Assembly (NCBI GenBank): GCA_016795105.1
Contig: JAEUIH010000011.1
Coordinates: 115,842-179,841, forward strand
Reading direction: 5' to 3'
Length of the DNA stretch: 64,000 nucleotides
Source of the DNA: Planctomyces sp.
GTDB lineage: Bacteria > Planctomycetota > Planctomycetia > Planctomycetales > Planctomycetaceae
The number at the start of each line of letters is the position of its first letter. The first letter of the stretch is position 1. Position numbers and translations under genes: made by a program. Below are positions 8,446-17,878 of the stretch, piece after piece. Below the pieces are notes generated by a model, which was given only the letters and a program-made list of their open reading frames with translations, searched no databases and was not told the origin of the DNA.

Positions 8446-9315
8446 ATGGCACCTCGAGACTTTGATTCCATCGCCGCTCAGCTTGCCCCAGCCCAGGCTA
8501 TTCCGCTGACTCGGCGTCGGCGACTGATGGAAACTCTGTGTCCCGAGATTAAAGATCAGATTCTGCGAGATCGAGGTCGCACAGGTCCCTTTCAGTTCTG
8601 GGGCCTGTGTTCCAATCACGATGAGATTGCAAATCAGACCATCGTCGCTGCCGAAATTGTGGAGCTGATCTCATCACTGGCTGAATACGATTCGTCTCCA
8701 CAGTCTCCGCATGCGGGTCTTCAACATACATATGGGTACCTGTTCAGTACGATTGAGACCCCATTCGGCCGCAAGCGAGATCGATGGATCAATGAGGATC
8801 TGGAAGCTGCCTTTGGGCAACCGTCCGGCACCTTCGGCCCGGCTCCTGAAGAAGGGACTCTGCTCGCCAACGTGACATGGCTCGCAGGACAGATTGCGTT
8901 CCGAAATGATGCACGTATTGGCTGGCTCAGGAGAGCTCTTCGTTCTCGTGTGGCTGCATCTTTGCTGACGCTCGACCTGTCACAGTTAAACCTGCTGAGA
9001 ATGACCGAGACAATTCGCGGGCGTTTTGGCAGTGATCGCCGACAGTCAACAGTAATCCTTCGAACGGATCTGATTCGCCTGCCCGCAGTGAATACCTGGT
9101 ATCAGGGACCACCGTGGCTTCTGGTCTACAGTATTCATGATCGAAGGGAACCTCACCCTCAGCTGGTGACTCTGTTTACGGTCAGCGAACAGGTCCGAGA
9201 AGAGATGGAAGCTCGATGTCAGGAACACACCCGCACTGACATCCGCCTCCGATACAATGCCGTAGTCCGCGGCGTCAGTCACGATCACTACCGTGGAGAG
9301 TGCAGGTTACAATAA
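8446..9315 (+). CDS. Conserved-looking hypothetical protein
   Basis: A 289-residue soluble protein that I do not recognise. There is no signal peptide or membrane segment. The N-terminus is basic (LTRRRRLME), the middle has a Gly/Pro-rich loop (GQPSGTFGPAPEEGTLL) and the C-terminal third looks like a beta-rich domain (YQGPPWLLVYSIHDRREP, then QLVTLFTVSEQV). The start lies 8 bases after the stop of the TolC-type gene, so it is almost certainly translated from the same message as the glycosyltransferase, ABC ATPase and TolC-type protein. Codon use looks ordinary for the neighbourhood. A role in handling the exported product is possible but not shown by the sequence. Confidence 0.75.
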   Translation: MAPRDFDSIAAQLAPAQAIPLTRRRRLMETLCPEIKDQILRDRGRTGPFQFWGLCSNHDEIANQTIVAAEIVELISSLAEYDSSPQSPHAGLQHTYGYLFSTIETPFGRKRDRWINEDLEAAFGQPSGTFGPAPEEGTLLANVTWLAGQIAFRNDARIGWLRRALRSRVAASLLTLDLSQLNLLRMTETIRGRFGSDRRQSTVILRTDLIRLPAVNTWYQGPPWLLVYSIHDRREPHPQLVTLFTVSEQVREEMEARCQEHTRTDIRLRYNAVVRGVSHDHYRGECRLQ

Positions 9316-9322
9316 CCTCCCC

Positions 9323-9500
9323 AAAGTACTCATCACGCCACGTCGTGATGTTGAGCCCTGCCAAAGTACTCATCACGCCACGTCGTGATGTCGAACCCTG
9401 GCAACACCTGCCACGCCGGACGCAGTCCGGCCAGCCAAGCATCGTTTATCATGACCGCACGCTGCTACTCATCATCACGGCGGAGCGTGATGAGTACTTT
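9323..9500. repeat. 178-bp element with inverted ends, built of family A hairpins
   Basis: The segment starts with aaagtactcatcacg and ends with its exact reverse complement cgtgatgagtacttt, 15 perfect terminal bases. Inside, a 28-base hairpin unit occurs twice in direct orientation 40 bases apart (9323-9350 and 9363-9390) and once inverted (9473-9500); a further hairpin (gccgga with tccggc) lies near 9415-9430. It fills the gap between two convergent genes almost exactly, from 8 bases after one stop to 3 bases before the other. It may act as a bidirectional transcript end, a nonautonomous mobile element, or both. Confidence 0.8.
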
Positions 9501-9502
9501 AG

Positions 9503-11032
9503 TCAGAGAGAACTCAGGAGTTCCGTGACATAGGATTCAAACTGTGACTGCCACTCGGGGGCGACGAGGACATCGCAGTCTTCCTGGGCGTAGCCGGTGT
9601 TCTTTCGTTGTTCTGCTGTCGCGGTGTAATAGATGTATCCGTTGGTGTAACCTGCCACAAACGTCATTGGGTGTGGTGAATTTTTCTTGACATTCAGTCC
9701 GATTTGGACCGTGAGCTCTCCGGGGAATGTGACCAGCACAAACTTTCCGACTCGCAGTCCGACGACTTCCGCGTCCAGTGTCGACTTGCCGGCGGCGATG
9801 TTCTGAGCATGGTGCATTTTCAACAGGTTCAGATTGGTCTGAAGTCTCGTGAGTTGCTCCATTGTCTGGATGTTCGCCAGATATGCATCCATGTTCGCCT
9901 GGTTCTCTGCATCCATCTTTACCAGGTCATCCCTGCCAATGCTCTGTTCAAGCATGTATCGGTGAGAATAGTACGACGGGTAGTCACCAGACACCTTGTA
10001 TTGAACAAACAGCGGCACAAACGTCTTGAAGTTCAGGCTTGTACCACGCAATGACTGCAGGAGTTTTGCCTGTTCTTCGGTAATGGCCGCGATGCGCTGT
10101 TCAAAGTCTTTGCCACGAGGAATCTCGAGTGACTTGTTGACCACTTTCAGTTCTGAAGTTTCCTCGGTCTCGATCGCTCGCAGTCCTCGCATCGCGCTCA
10201 GTCCCAGCATGTTTCCGAATGGTTCGGAATCACGTGGCTGATGGACATCTTTATAGAGGACCGGATTGATGTCTCCCGCACATCCCTGAACAAAAAAAGC
10301 CATCACGCCGTCACCGAGATTCTCTTCAATCACTCGAGATGCAAATGCCGGAAAATCGGCAGTATTGCCACGGCTGGCAACGCCCTGAATCGGATGACAG
10401 GCAAAGTTATACACGGCAGCCAAAGGACGACCATCAAGTCGATCGATTCGCAGCAACCCAATCTGAGGATCAATCGGACCGATGCCAACTACGTCTTCGT
10501 CTCGTGGGAGCGAATATGCATGACGCACATCCGCTTCGCTTCCATCGGACATGCGCAGTCGACGATTCTCCATAATGCGATTCTCACTCCCTGTTCCCGC
10601 CCCAGCTCGCACCGGAACAAGGTTCTGCATCGCATCCTTTACGGCCAGTATGGTCTGCTGTTCAACGTTCGGGCTGACCACGCCGTGACAGTGACTGGCA
10701 TTGATCAAAATGCTTTCTGGCGGAATATTGAGGTCCGCCTTGAGAGCAGCTCGCACGTTGCCCAGGTACTGGTTGCTGATGTGACCAATCTCCCCGATCG
10801 ACACGGCATCCACGGTGATCAATACCGCAATCGTAGAGTCCGTTTTCAGAACCAGAGCCTTCGCATACAACGGATCATTGACCGGACCGGCGTCGTAATT
10901 CGTAATGTCGGCTTTTGCAGTCCCTGCCAGTAGTTGATCCGCCACGCATGAAGTCGTCATCGAGGTCCATGCAGTCAGCGCAACGGCAACGGCAACGGCA
11001 AACAGCCACTGAGTTATCAGATTCGTTGTCAT
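9503..11032 (-). CDS. Neutral/alkaline ceramidase-like secreted hydrolase
   Basis: A signal peptide (MTTNLITQWLFAVAVAVALT) precedes a neutral/alkaline non-lysosomal ceramidase N-terminal domain: LLAGTAKADITNYDAGPVNDPLYAKAL, then ITVDAVSIGEIG, the metal-site-like INASHCHG, and YNFACHPIQGV and FFVQGCAGDINP. These His-rich motifs match the zinc amidase core of the family, which splits the N-acyl bond of ceramides. In planctomycetes the family is abundant and the true substrates are mostly unknown. The ATG at 11032 is chosen because the longer frame to 11110 would start inside a dispersed repeat. The signal peptide is encoded by a run of the hexamer ggcaac, which is prone to slippage. It follows the sulfatase on the same strand, separated by that repeat. 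Confidence 0.82.
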   Translation of the reverse strand: MTTNLITQWLFAVAVAVALTAWTSMTTSCVADQLLAGTAKADITNYDAGPVNDPLYAKALVLKTDSTIAVLITVDAVSIGEIGHISNQYLGNVRAALKADLNIPPESILINASHCHGVVSPNVEQQTILAVKDAMQNLVPVRAGAGTGSENRIMENRRLRMSDGSEADVRHAYSLPRDEDVVGIGPIDPQIGLLRIDRLDGRPLAAVYNFACHPIQGVASRGNTADFPAFASRVIEENLGDGVMAFFVQGCAGDINPVLYKDVHQPRDSEPFGNMLGLSAMRGLRAIETEETSELKVVNKSLEIPRGKDFEQRIAAITEEQAKLLQSLRGTSLNFKTFVPLFVQYKVSGDYPSYYSHRYMLEQSIGRDDLVKMDAENQANMDAYLANIQTMEQLTRLQTNLNLLKMHHAQNIAAGKSTLDAEVVGLRVGKFVLVTFPGELTVQIGLNVKKNSPHPMTFVAGYTNGYIYYTATAEQRKNTGYAQEDCDVLVAPEWQSQFESYVTELLSSL

Positions 11033-11065
11033 AGTATTCTGGTATCCTGGAAGTGTTAAATAAAA

Positions 11066-11286
11066 GTAGCAGGCAGACTCCGTCTGCCGTCCGCCCGAGC
11101 AGCCCAACACAAAAAACGCGAACGACTATACGAACGCCATGCACATGCGGACGGCACTCGGACAGTGCCTGCTACTGTAGCAGGCAGACTCCGTCTGCCG
11201 TCCGCCCGAGCACCCCAACACAAAGAACGCGAACGACTATGCGAACGCCATGCACACGCGGACGGCACTCGGAGAGTGCCTGCTAC
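11066..11286. repeat. Two tandem 110-bp inverted-repeat units, family B
   Basis: Two near-identical units, 11066-11175 and 11177-11286. Each begins gtagcaggcagactccgtct and ends in the complementary gcggacggcac then gtgcctgctac, so each can fold into one long imperfect hairpin around a less conserved centre containing aacgcgaacgac. The centres differ at several positions. The same element occurs at 22473-22589 with a different centre and as a single arm at 22591-22621. It sits between the sulfatase and the ceramidase-like gene, both on the minus strand. This looks like a dispersed repetitive element of the genome. Confidence 0.85.
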
Positions 11287-11296
11287 TTTGGGGGGA

Positions 11297-12883
11297 CTAA
11301 TTGGGAACCCCTTCAAGATCTTTCGGCAGAACAGGATTATCCTTGGCACGATGAACATCCAATAACCGAGTCAATTCCTTCACGCGATCAGGCTCCTGAT
11401 CTGCGCGGTTTGTCTTTTCGAAAGGATCAACGGACAGGTGAAATAGCTGAGGATCCCCTTTCCTGGGAACAATCAGCTTCCAGTCGCCGTCCCGCAGCGC
11501 ATGTCCATCATTCTTTGCGATGTATATTGTTCTTGTTTGTGAGGCTGGCAGGCCGGTCTGGAGTGTCGACCATTGGCTGATCCCATCCCAGTTGAGGTCT
11601 TCAGGAGGCTGGTAACTGACAATTTCTGCGATCGTGGGAAACCAGTCAACAGCGTGCATTGGCACGGAGACTTTTCGAGGCGTAAGGACCTTCGGCCAAT
11701 TCGCAAACGCACATACACGGATGCCGCCTTCGTAGAGCGTGTTCTTCTGACCTCGCAGCGGATCATTTTCACTGTTCAAAGGTGAGTCAGCAACCTGACC
11801 AATATATGCATTCTTTAGACCTTCGATGCCGCCATTGTCGCTGGTAAAGATGATCAGCGTGTTGTCTCGCTGACCTGTTCGTTCGAGAGCATCCACGAAC
11901 TGCCCGATCTTTGCATCCAGCTGGGACACCATCGCAGCCATTCTGAGCCGTGACTCATGTTTTGCTGGGTCTGAGTGAAACTGTATTCCATCGTAAAGAG
12001 CTTTGTATTCGGGAGGCGCATCCACGGGTGTGTGAACGGCATGAAACGGTACGTAAATAAACCATGGGGAATGCTCTTCTTCGATGCGTCGAACAACTTC
12101 GGCTGCGATCAGTTCTGTTGCGTTGCCTTCTTCGCGAAACATCTCGCCATCTCTGTGCCACGTATCTTCATAAGGCCCCGAGCGATACTTGTGCGTCCAG
12201 GGATCGGCGGCACCGGTCAGCGTTCCATAACCATGATCAAAACCAAAGAACACAGGACCCCATTCCGACTTTGAACCCAGATGCCACTTGCCCGACTGAA
12301 ATGTCGAATAGCCCTGGGCCTTGAGTGCTGATGCAAGGGTCGTTGTGCCGATCGGCATTGCACGCAGATTCGACGGGGCGAGCGCATGCGGTCCAAATCG
12401 TCCCGGATAACGGCCACTCATCAGAGCCGTTCTGGTCGGCGTGCAGACCGGCTGGACATAGTGCTGATCCAGTTCGACTCCTTCACGGACGAGCTTGTCC
12501 ATGTTAGGTGTCTTGCTGAATCCATTGTGCCAGCCAACATCGCTCCAGCCCAGATCGTCCGCCACGATCAACAGAACATGAGGGCGCTTCGACAATTGCG
12601 AATCAGGGCTACGGTCGCTCAGTGGCACGTCTGCGCTACGGCGGCTCAGTGGCGAGTCTGCGTGATTGCCGCGCGGTGGCGAGTCGGGAGTACTGTGTCC
12701 CGTAGCCTGCCCGCAAACGCCTTGTTGATCTGAACTCGATACACTTTGGCCATCAACGCTGTGAGGACTTGCTGAAGTCACTGTACAGCATTGCGTGAAG
12801 AACAGAATGATCAGCAAAATTGAGAGATCTCGGACTGCTATCCAGCGCAGGGCTCGAGGGCTGAGCTGAGTTCGTTTCGGCAT
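11297..12883 (-). CDS. Secreted sulfatase (type I, CxPxR)
   Basis: The start at ATG 12883 gives a signal peptide (IAVRDLSILLIILFFTQCCT); the open frame extends upstream to 13051 without family support. A 9-residue repeat linker follows, then a type I sulfatase: metal-binding ADDLGWSDVGW, the active-site C-T-P-T-R (Cys at residue 147 of this start) that is converted to formylglycine, GRYPGRFG, GKWHLG, and FTSDNGG. The C-terminal subdomain has DGDWKLIV. It should remove sulfate esters from glycans or other substrates outside the cytoplasm. It needs a formylglycine-generating enzyme, and one is encoded at 39348-40469. The divergent gene upstream is the PSD1 cytochrome; the 243-base gap holds both promoters. 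Confidence 0.93.
   Translation of the reverse strand: MPKRTQLSPRALRWIAVRDLSILLIILFFTQCCTVTSASPHSVDGQSVSSSDQQGVCGQATGHSTPDSPPRGNHADSPLSRRSADVPLSDRSPDSQLSKRPHVLLIVADDLGWSDVGWHNGFSKTPNMDKLVREGVELDQHYVQPVCTPTRTALMSGRYPGRFGPHALAPSNLRAMPIGTTTLASALKAQGYSTFQSGKWHLGSKSEWGPVFFGFDHGYGTLTGAADPWTHKYRSGPYEDTWHRDGEMFREEGNATELIAAEVVRRIEEEHSPWFIYVPFHAVHTPVDAPPEYKALYDGIQFHSDPAKHESRLRMAAMVSQLDAKIGQFVDALERTGQRDNTLIIFTSDNGGIEGLKNAYIGQVADSPLNSENDPLRGQKNTLYEGGIRVCAFANWPKVLTPRKVSVPMHAVDWFPTIAEIVSYQPPEDLNWDGISQWSTLQTGLPASQTRTIYIAKNDGHALRDGDWKLIVPRKGDPQLFHLSVDPFEKTNRADQEPDRVKELTRLLDVHRAKDNPVLPKDLEGVPN
12578..12685 (-). repeat. Four 27-bp coding repeats in the sulfatase linker
   Basis: Four adjacent units encode the 9-residue blocks DSPPRGNHA, DSPLSRRSA, DVPLSDRSP and DSQLSKRPH, between the signal peptide and the catalytic domain. 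On the plus strand the units share gctcagtggc and related strings. Repeats of this kind change copy number easily. They likely form a flexible spacer that keeps the catalytic domain away from the membrane. Confidence 0.75.
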
Positions 12884-13126
12884 TGCAGAGCCCTCATTCA
12901 GTTGGGAAGAGCAGAAAAGCTGTTGGGAAGAGCAGATCAGAGCAGAAACAGCATTCTGATCAAATTCCGCCGGACAGCAATTCAGAATCTCCCCTTCCGA
13001 CGAAAGTCGTGTTCTAATGCCTCGCATCCAGTCTGCGACGTTCTGCAACAACAGGACGCCGTGCAGAGATTGCTATTGATGAAAATGCTGATCACCGGAT
13101 CAAATGCCAATGATCGGAGCTGCTGA

Positions 13127-16100
13127 ATGTTGATGGCGTGGTCGAGTAGAATTGCTGTGTTGTTGCTGCTGTTCACGACAAGCATTGCAACACAGGCCGC
13201 GGATGAGACAGTCGATTTTGACACAGTTGTCCGACCGATCCTTGAACGTCACTGCTGGTCATGTCACGGCTTGGAACGTCAGGAATCCGGGCTCCGGCTG
13301 GATCGACACGCATCAGTACTTGAAGGTGGCGATCAGGGACGAATTGTGATCCCGGGAAACAGTTCCGGAAGTCGACTGATTGAATATGTCTCCGGCGCAA
13401 ATCCGGACTCTGTCATGCCGCCGGAAGGTGATCGACTCACCGATGCTGAGATCCAACAATTGCGATCGTGGATTGATCAGGGGGTTCACTGGTCATCAAA
13501 AGAAGAAAGCTTCGACACAAGGCTTCTGCACTGGGCGTGGCAGCCGATCGGAATCCCCGCAATTCCAGACGTCCGTCAAACTGGCTGGCCGCGAAATGAA
13601 ATCGATCACTTTGTACTTGCCGAACTTGAACGACGAGGGATTGCTCCATCTCCTGAAGCGGACCGCGCGACTCTGATTCGTCGGCTATCACTCGACCTGA
13701 CAGGACTCCTCCCGTCTCCGGAAGAAGTCCACGCATTTGTTAACGACACCAGCCCGGATGCATATGAGAACCTTGTTGATCGTCTTCTCGCATCTCCTCA
13801 CTTTGGAGAACGCTGGGGACGCCACTGGCTTGACATGGCTCGCTATGCAGACTCGGACGGGTATGAAAAGGATAATGCTCGGCCGGATGCATGGCGATGG
13901 CGAGACTGGGTGATTGATGCCATCAATCAGGATATGCCCTTCGACCAGTTTACGGTTGAACAACTTGCAGGCGATCTTCTGCCGAATGCAACGCCGATGC
14001 AGAAACTGGCAACTGCTTTCCATCGGCAGACGTTAACAAATACAGAAGGCGGGACGGACCAGGAGGAGTTTCGTGTTGCGGCATGTTTTGATCGCACCGA
14101 GACAACGAGCTCAATCTGGCTGGGACTGACCGTTGGTTGTGCCCGATGTCATACGCATAAGTACGACCCGATCACCCAGCGCGAATATTATCAGCTGTTC
14201 GCGTTTTTCAACAATGGCGATGAACAGAACACCGTCGTTCCTGGGTCAACGGCTGAAGCTGCAGCTTATGAACGTGCACGTACGGTCTACGATTCTCGTG
14301 TTGAGGAACTCAGGAATCGACTGCATCCGATACAGCAGCGACTTGAACCTGAATACCAGACATGGGTCACCCGAATGTCGGAAGTGATCAGTGATCCGAA
14401 ACAATCCCGGTCATCACCACTTGCATTTAGCGACATCAAATATGCCAGCGACGGAGGCGCAGGATTTACTCCTCAAACGGATGGCTCGGTGCTTGTCACT
14501 GGAGCAAATCCTGATCGCATTGAATATACCGTGACCGGCAGACTGGATGCTGGTCAGGAAGAATTGACCAGTCTTCGGCTGGACGTGTTACCTCATTCCG
14601 AACTTCCGGCGATGGGTCCTGGGCGAGTTCAGCACGGGAACTTCGTTCTTTCCGAAGTGACCGTCGAATACTCAGAGAATTCAGACTTCAGTGACGCACG
14701 GGTCATGGAGTTTGTGGCGGCTCGGGCTGATTTTGAACAGAGCGATCGACCGTGGAAGGCTGAACATGTCATCGATGGGAAACCAGAGACTGGCTGGGCG
14801 ATTGCTTCGGAATACGGCAAGCCTCACTGGCTGGTACTGGGCTTGAAAAGACCGATTCCGCGTTCGCAGCCGTTGTTCCTGCGATACCGTCTGAGCCATC
14901 AATACGGATCGCAGCATTCAATTGGTTGTTTTCGAATAACACCTCAATCCGGATTTGAGCCCGGTCTCACCATCCCCGAGAGCATTCTTAAAGCTCTGAC
15001 TATTAAGCAGGAAGACCGAACACCACAACAGAACACCGAACTGCTGGAGCACTTCTGTCGAACACATCAACAGACATCGTCCCTGATGGAAGAACTTGAC
15101 CAACTGCGTAAAGATGAACCTAAGAAACCAGAGATGACTGTCCGCGTGCTGGCTCAGCGTTTGAACGATCCTCGCCGCACGTTTGTACTTCGCCGAGGTG
15201 AGTTCCTTCAGCCTATGCAGGAACTTGAGATGCAGCCTGGCGGTATCAGTTTTCTTCCGACTGTGAATGTTCGAGTCACGAACGCAACATCCAGCCAGAG
15301 CCCGTCCACCCTGGCCCCCAAGGAAGTCATGGCGGATCGGCTGGATTTGGCCCGCTGGCTGGTAAGCAACGAGAATCCATTGACTCCCCGTGTCACGGTG
15401 AATCATGTCTGGCGAATTCTGTTTGGACAGGGAATCGTCCGCACACCCAGTGATTTTGGAGTTCGCGGCGAAAGACCTACTCATCCGGAACTGCTCGACT
15501 GGCTTGCCTCGGACTTCATGGGAAAATCCGGATCGCTGACCACTGAGGAAGCTCGACGAGGGTGGTCCCGCAAGGCACTCATCCGCAGAATCGTCACATC
15601 AGCCGTCTATCGACAGGCGTCGCGAAACCGAGAGGATCTTCGCGAAATGGATCCACAGAACCTGTTGTTGGCTCGACAGAATCGACTTCGAGTTGAAGGA
15701 GAGATTGTTCGTGATATCAGCCTGCAGGCAGCCGGGCTTTTGTCGACGACAATTGGAGGACCAAGCGTCTATCCTCCTTTACCGCCAGGCATCGCCGAAC
15801 TGAGTTACGCCGGGAATTTCAAATGGACAGAGTCAACGGGGGAAGATCGGTTTCGCAGAGGCATGTACACGTTCTTTAAGCGGACTTCACCACATCCGAA
15901 TCTGATGACATTTGACTGTCCGGACGCAAACATCACATGCATTGCTCGGCAAACTTCCAATACGCCACTGCAGGCACTCACCTCACTCAACAATGAAACA
16001 TTTGCGGAGGCATCTCGAGCTTTTGCGGACCGTATCACGGCACCAACCTCCAATGATGAAGAAAAAATCGCAGGGGCTTTTGAAATCTGCGTGAGTCGCA

Positions 16101-16297
16101 GACCCACACCCAGCGAGCTTGTTGAAGTTCAACAACTCCTGAACGACGCACGGCAATGGTATAAGGACCAACCGGAGCAGGCAGCTGCACTTGGCGGATC
16201 GAAGACCAGCAACACCACTGACGCGATCGAGCGAGCTGCGTGGATTTCCGTTGCAAGAATCCTGATCAATCTGGATGAATTCATCACACGAGAATAA
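13127..16297 (+). CDS. PSD1 cytochrome with DUF1549 and DUF1553 domains
   Basis: After a signal peptide (IAVLLLLFTTSIATQAAD) comes a cytochrome-c-like haem site, C-W-S-C-H at residues 43-47, in the arrangement RPILERHCWSCHG typical of planctomycete cytochrome C. DUF1549 follows (IDHFVLAELERRGIAPSPEA, GERWGRHWLDMARYADSDGY, and GCARCHTHKYDP, a second CxxCH). A carbohydrate-binding-like middle section (about residues 440-600) precedes DUF1553 (RLDLARWLVSNENPLTPRVT, and NVWRILFGQGIVRTPSDFG-like text). These 1000-residue proteins are nearly always followed by a DUF1501 gene, as here, 18 bases downstream. The pair is thought to act in periplasmic redox steps of polymer breakdown, but the reaction is not established. 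Start ATG 13127. Confidence 0.93.
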   Translation: MLMAWSSRIAVLLLLFTTSIATQAADETVDFDTVVRPILERHCWSCHGLERQESGLRLDRHASVLEGGDQGRIVIPGNSSGSRLIEYVSGANPDSVMPPEGDRLTDAEIQQLRSWIDQGVHWSSKEESFDTRLLHWAWQPIGIPAIPDVRQTGWPRNEIDHFVLAELERRGIAPSPEADRATLIRRLSLDLTGLLPSPEEVHAFVNDTSPDAYENLVDRLLASPHFGERWGRHWLDMARYADSDGYEKDNARPDAWRWRDWVIDAINQDMPFDQFTVEQLAGDLLPNATPMQKLATAFHRQTLTNTEGGTDQEEFRVAACFDRTETTSSIWLGLTVGCARCHTHKYDPITQREYYQLFAFFNNGDEQNTVVPGSTAEAAAYERARTVYDSRVEELRNRLHPIQQRLEPEYQTWVTRMSEVISDPKQSRSSPLAFSDIKYASDGGAGFTPQTDGSVLVTGANPDRIEYTVTGRLDAGQEELTSLRLDVLPHSELPAMGPGRVQHGNFVLSEVTVEYSENSDFSDARVMEFVAARADFEQSDRPWKAEHVIDGKPETGWAIASEYGKPHWLVLGLKRPIPRSQPLFLRYRLSHQYGSQHSIGCFRITPQSGFEPGLTIPESILKALTIKQEDRTPQQNTELLEHFCRTHQQTSSLMEELDQLRKDEPKKPEMTVRVLAQRLNDPRRTFVLRRGEFLQPMQELEMQPGGISFLPTVNVRVTNATSSQSPSTLAPKEVMADRLDLARWLVSNENPLTPRVTVNHVWRILFGQGIVRTPSDFGVRGERPTHPELLDWLASDFMGKSGSLTTEEARRGWSRKALIRRIVTSAVYRQASRNREDLREMDPQNLLLARQNRLRVEGEIVRDISLQAAGLLSTTIGGPSVYPPLPPGIAELSYAGNFKWTESTGEDRFRRGMYTFFKRTSPHPNLMTFDCPDANITCIARQTSNTPLQALTSLNNETFAEASRAFADRITAPTSNDEEKIAGAFEICVSRRPTPSELVEVQQLLNDARQWYKDQPEQAAALGGSKTSNTTDAIERAAWISVARILINLDEFITRE

Positions 16298-16315
16298 TGA
16301 TGGCGTAGCCGTCAC

Positions 16316-17866
16316 ATGGTGTTACTGGAACAAACAATGAGCTTGTTACAACAATTTGCTGACCATGCCAGGCGGGAATTTCTGACATCCTCGGCCAGTG
16401 GCCTTGGGCTGGCTGCACTGGGATCGCTTCTGGCTGCCGATGGCATCATCGGACCGCCTGCAGGATCGTCTCGCAATGTTCTGGCGGACGGTGGGCAAAT
16501 GAGCTCGGCACAGGCGGCTGCTCAGCACGTGGCATCCAATCTCCACCATTTCGCACCTCGAGCCACGTCCTGCATATTCCTGTTCCAGGCCGGCGCACCT
16601 TCGCATCTCGACCTGTTTGATCCCAAGCCGAAGCTGAATGAGCTGGATGGCAAGCCATTACCGACGGAGATGCTGGAGAAGGTACGGTTTGCTTTTATCA
16701 AGAAGGAGAGTGCCGTCCTCCTTGGGTCGCCTCGACGATGGTCAAAGCACGGTGAATGTGGGATGGACTTCAGCGAGTTCCTTCCCAACCTTGCGACGTG
16801 CGCTGACGATCTGCTGATGATTCGCTCTCTGCATTCGGAGCAGTTCAATCACCATCCGGGACAATTGTTGCTGAGTTGCGGGCGTGCGACGTTCGGACTG
16901 CCGACCATGGGGAGCTGGTTGACGTATGGGTTGGGAACAGAATCACAGAATCTGCCCGGTTATGTGGTCTTGACAAGTGGCCGAGGCTCCAGTGGCGGGG
17001 CGTCGCTCTGGTCCAGCGGGTTCCTTCCATCGCACTATGCAGGGGTATTGTTTCGAAACCAGGGCGAACCGGTGTTGAACCTGACCAATCCTGCAGGATT
17101 GCCGGATGAAATGCAGCGACGAGGTCTTGATGCGCTGCGTGCCCTGAATGAGAGTCGCTTTGCTGAAGTACACGATTCTGAAATCGCGAGCCGAATTGCC
17201 AGTTATGAACTTGCCTTTCGAATGCAGTCAGCGGCCCCAGAGCTGATCGATCTGGGAGGCGAATCGGCTGCAACACATGACGCTTATGGGACGGCTCGTG
17301 AACAGCATCCTCAGGCAACAGGTCGTGGGAACGTCGACAATGCCCATTTGTCGTTTTCAAGGAACTGCCTGCTGGCAAGACGCATGGTTGAGCGAGGTGT
17401 TCGCTTTGTCAACATTATCTATGAGGCGTGGGATCAGCACAGCAACCTCGAAGGCGATCTCCGCTACAACTCATGGGTTGTGGATCAACCCATTGCAGCG
17501 TTGTTAAAAGACCTGAAACAGCGGGGGCTGCTTGACACGACGCTCGTGGTCTGGGGCGCTGAGTTTGGACGAACGCCGCTTGGTGAAAATCGTTCGGGAC
17601 GGGAAGCTAATACCGGGCGAGACCATCATCCGTTTTCATTTACTCTGTGGATGGCAGGCGGGGGTGTGAAAGGCGGTCAGGTGTATGGAGCGTCAGATGA
17701 AATCGGCTGGGGCGTTGCCCAGGATCCCGTCCACATCAATGATTTCCATGCGACCATGCTGCATCTGTTCGGACTGGACCACCTGAAGCTCACGCACCGG
17801 TTTCAGGGAAGAGATTTTCGGTTGACCGATGTCGCCGGTAAAGTGATTGAACGCTGGATGACATAA
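16316..17866 (+). CDS. DUF1501 secreted protein
   Basis: The N-terminus carries a twin-arginine motif (ARREFLTSSASGLGLAALG), so folded export by Tat is likely. The DUF1501 core is clear: CIFLFQAGAPSHLDLFDPKP, FSEFLPNLATCADDLLMIRS, HHPGQLLLSCGR, GSWLTYGLG, and near the end LDTTLVVWGAEFGRTPLGE with the following RDHHPFSFTLWMAGGGVKGG. The fold is related to the alkaline phosphatase/sulfatase superfamily, but it lacks the sulfatase cysteine motif. Its partner is the PSD1 cytochrome just upstream. ATG 16316 or 16337 may be used. Biochemical function is unknown. Confidence 0.93.
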   Translation: MVLLEQTMSLLQQFADHARREFLTSSASGLGLAALGSLLAADGIIGPPAGSSRNVLADGGQMSSAQAAAQHVASNLHHFAPRATSCIFLFQAGAPSHLDLFDPKPKLNELDGKPLPTEMLEKVRFAFIKKESAVLLGSPRRWSKHGECGMDFSEFLPNLATCADDLLMIRSLHSEQFNHHPGQLLLSCGRATFGLPTMGSWLTYGLGTESQNLPGYVVLTSGRGSSGGASLWSSGFLPSHYAGVLFRNQGEPVLNLTNPAGLPDEMQRRGLDALRALNESRFAEVHDSEIASRIASYELAFRMQSAAPELIDLGGESAATHDAYGTAREQHPQATGRGNVDNAHLSFSRNCLLARRMVERGVRFVNIIYEAWDQHSNLEGDLRYNSWVVDQPIAALLKDLKQRGLLDTTLVVWGAEFGRTPLGENRSGREANTGRDHHPFSFTLWMAGGGVKGGQVYGASDEIGWGVAQDPVHINDFHATMLHLFGLDHLKLTHRFQGRDFRLTDVAGKVIERWMT

Positions 17867-17878
17867 TCCCGGTTCTTT

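Noticed and set aside
10241..10933. 230-codon plus-strand frame in the ceramidase-like gene
   Set aside because: Antisense of a recognised family gene with no motif of its own.
11053..11580. Frames crossing family B repeats (also near 22377-22722)
   Set aside because: They are translations of inverted repeats and run into unrelated sequence.
12578..12685. CRISPR array
   Set aside because: The four units are contiguous coding repeats without spacers.
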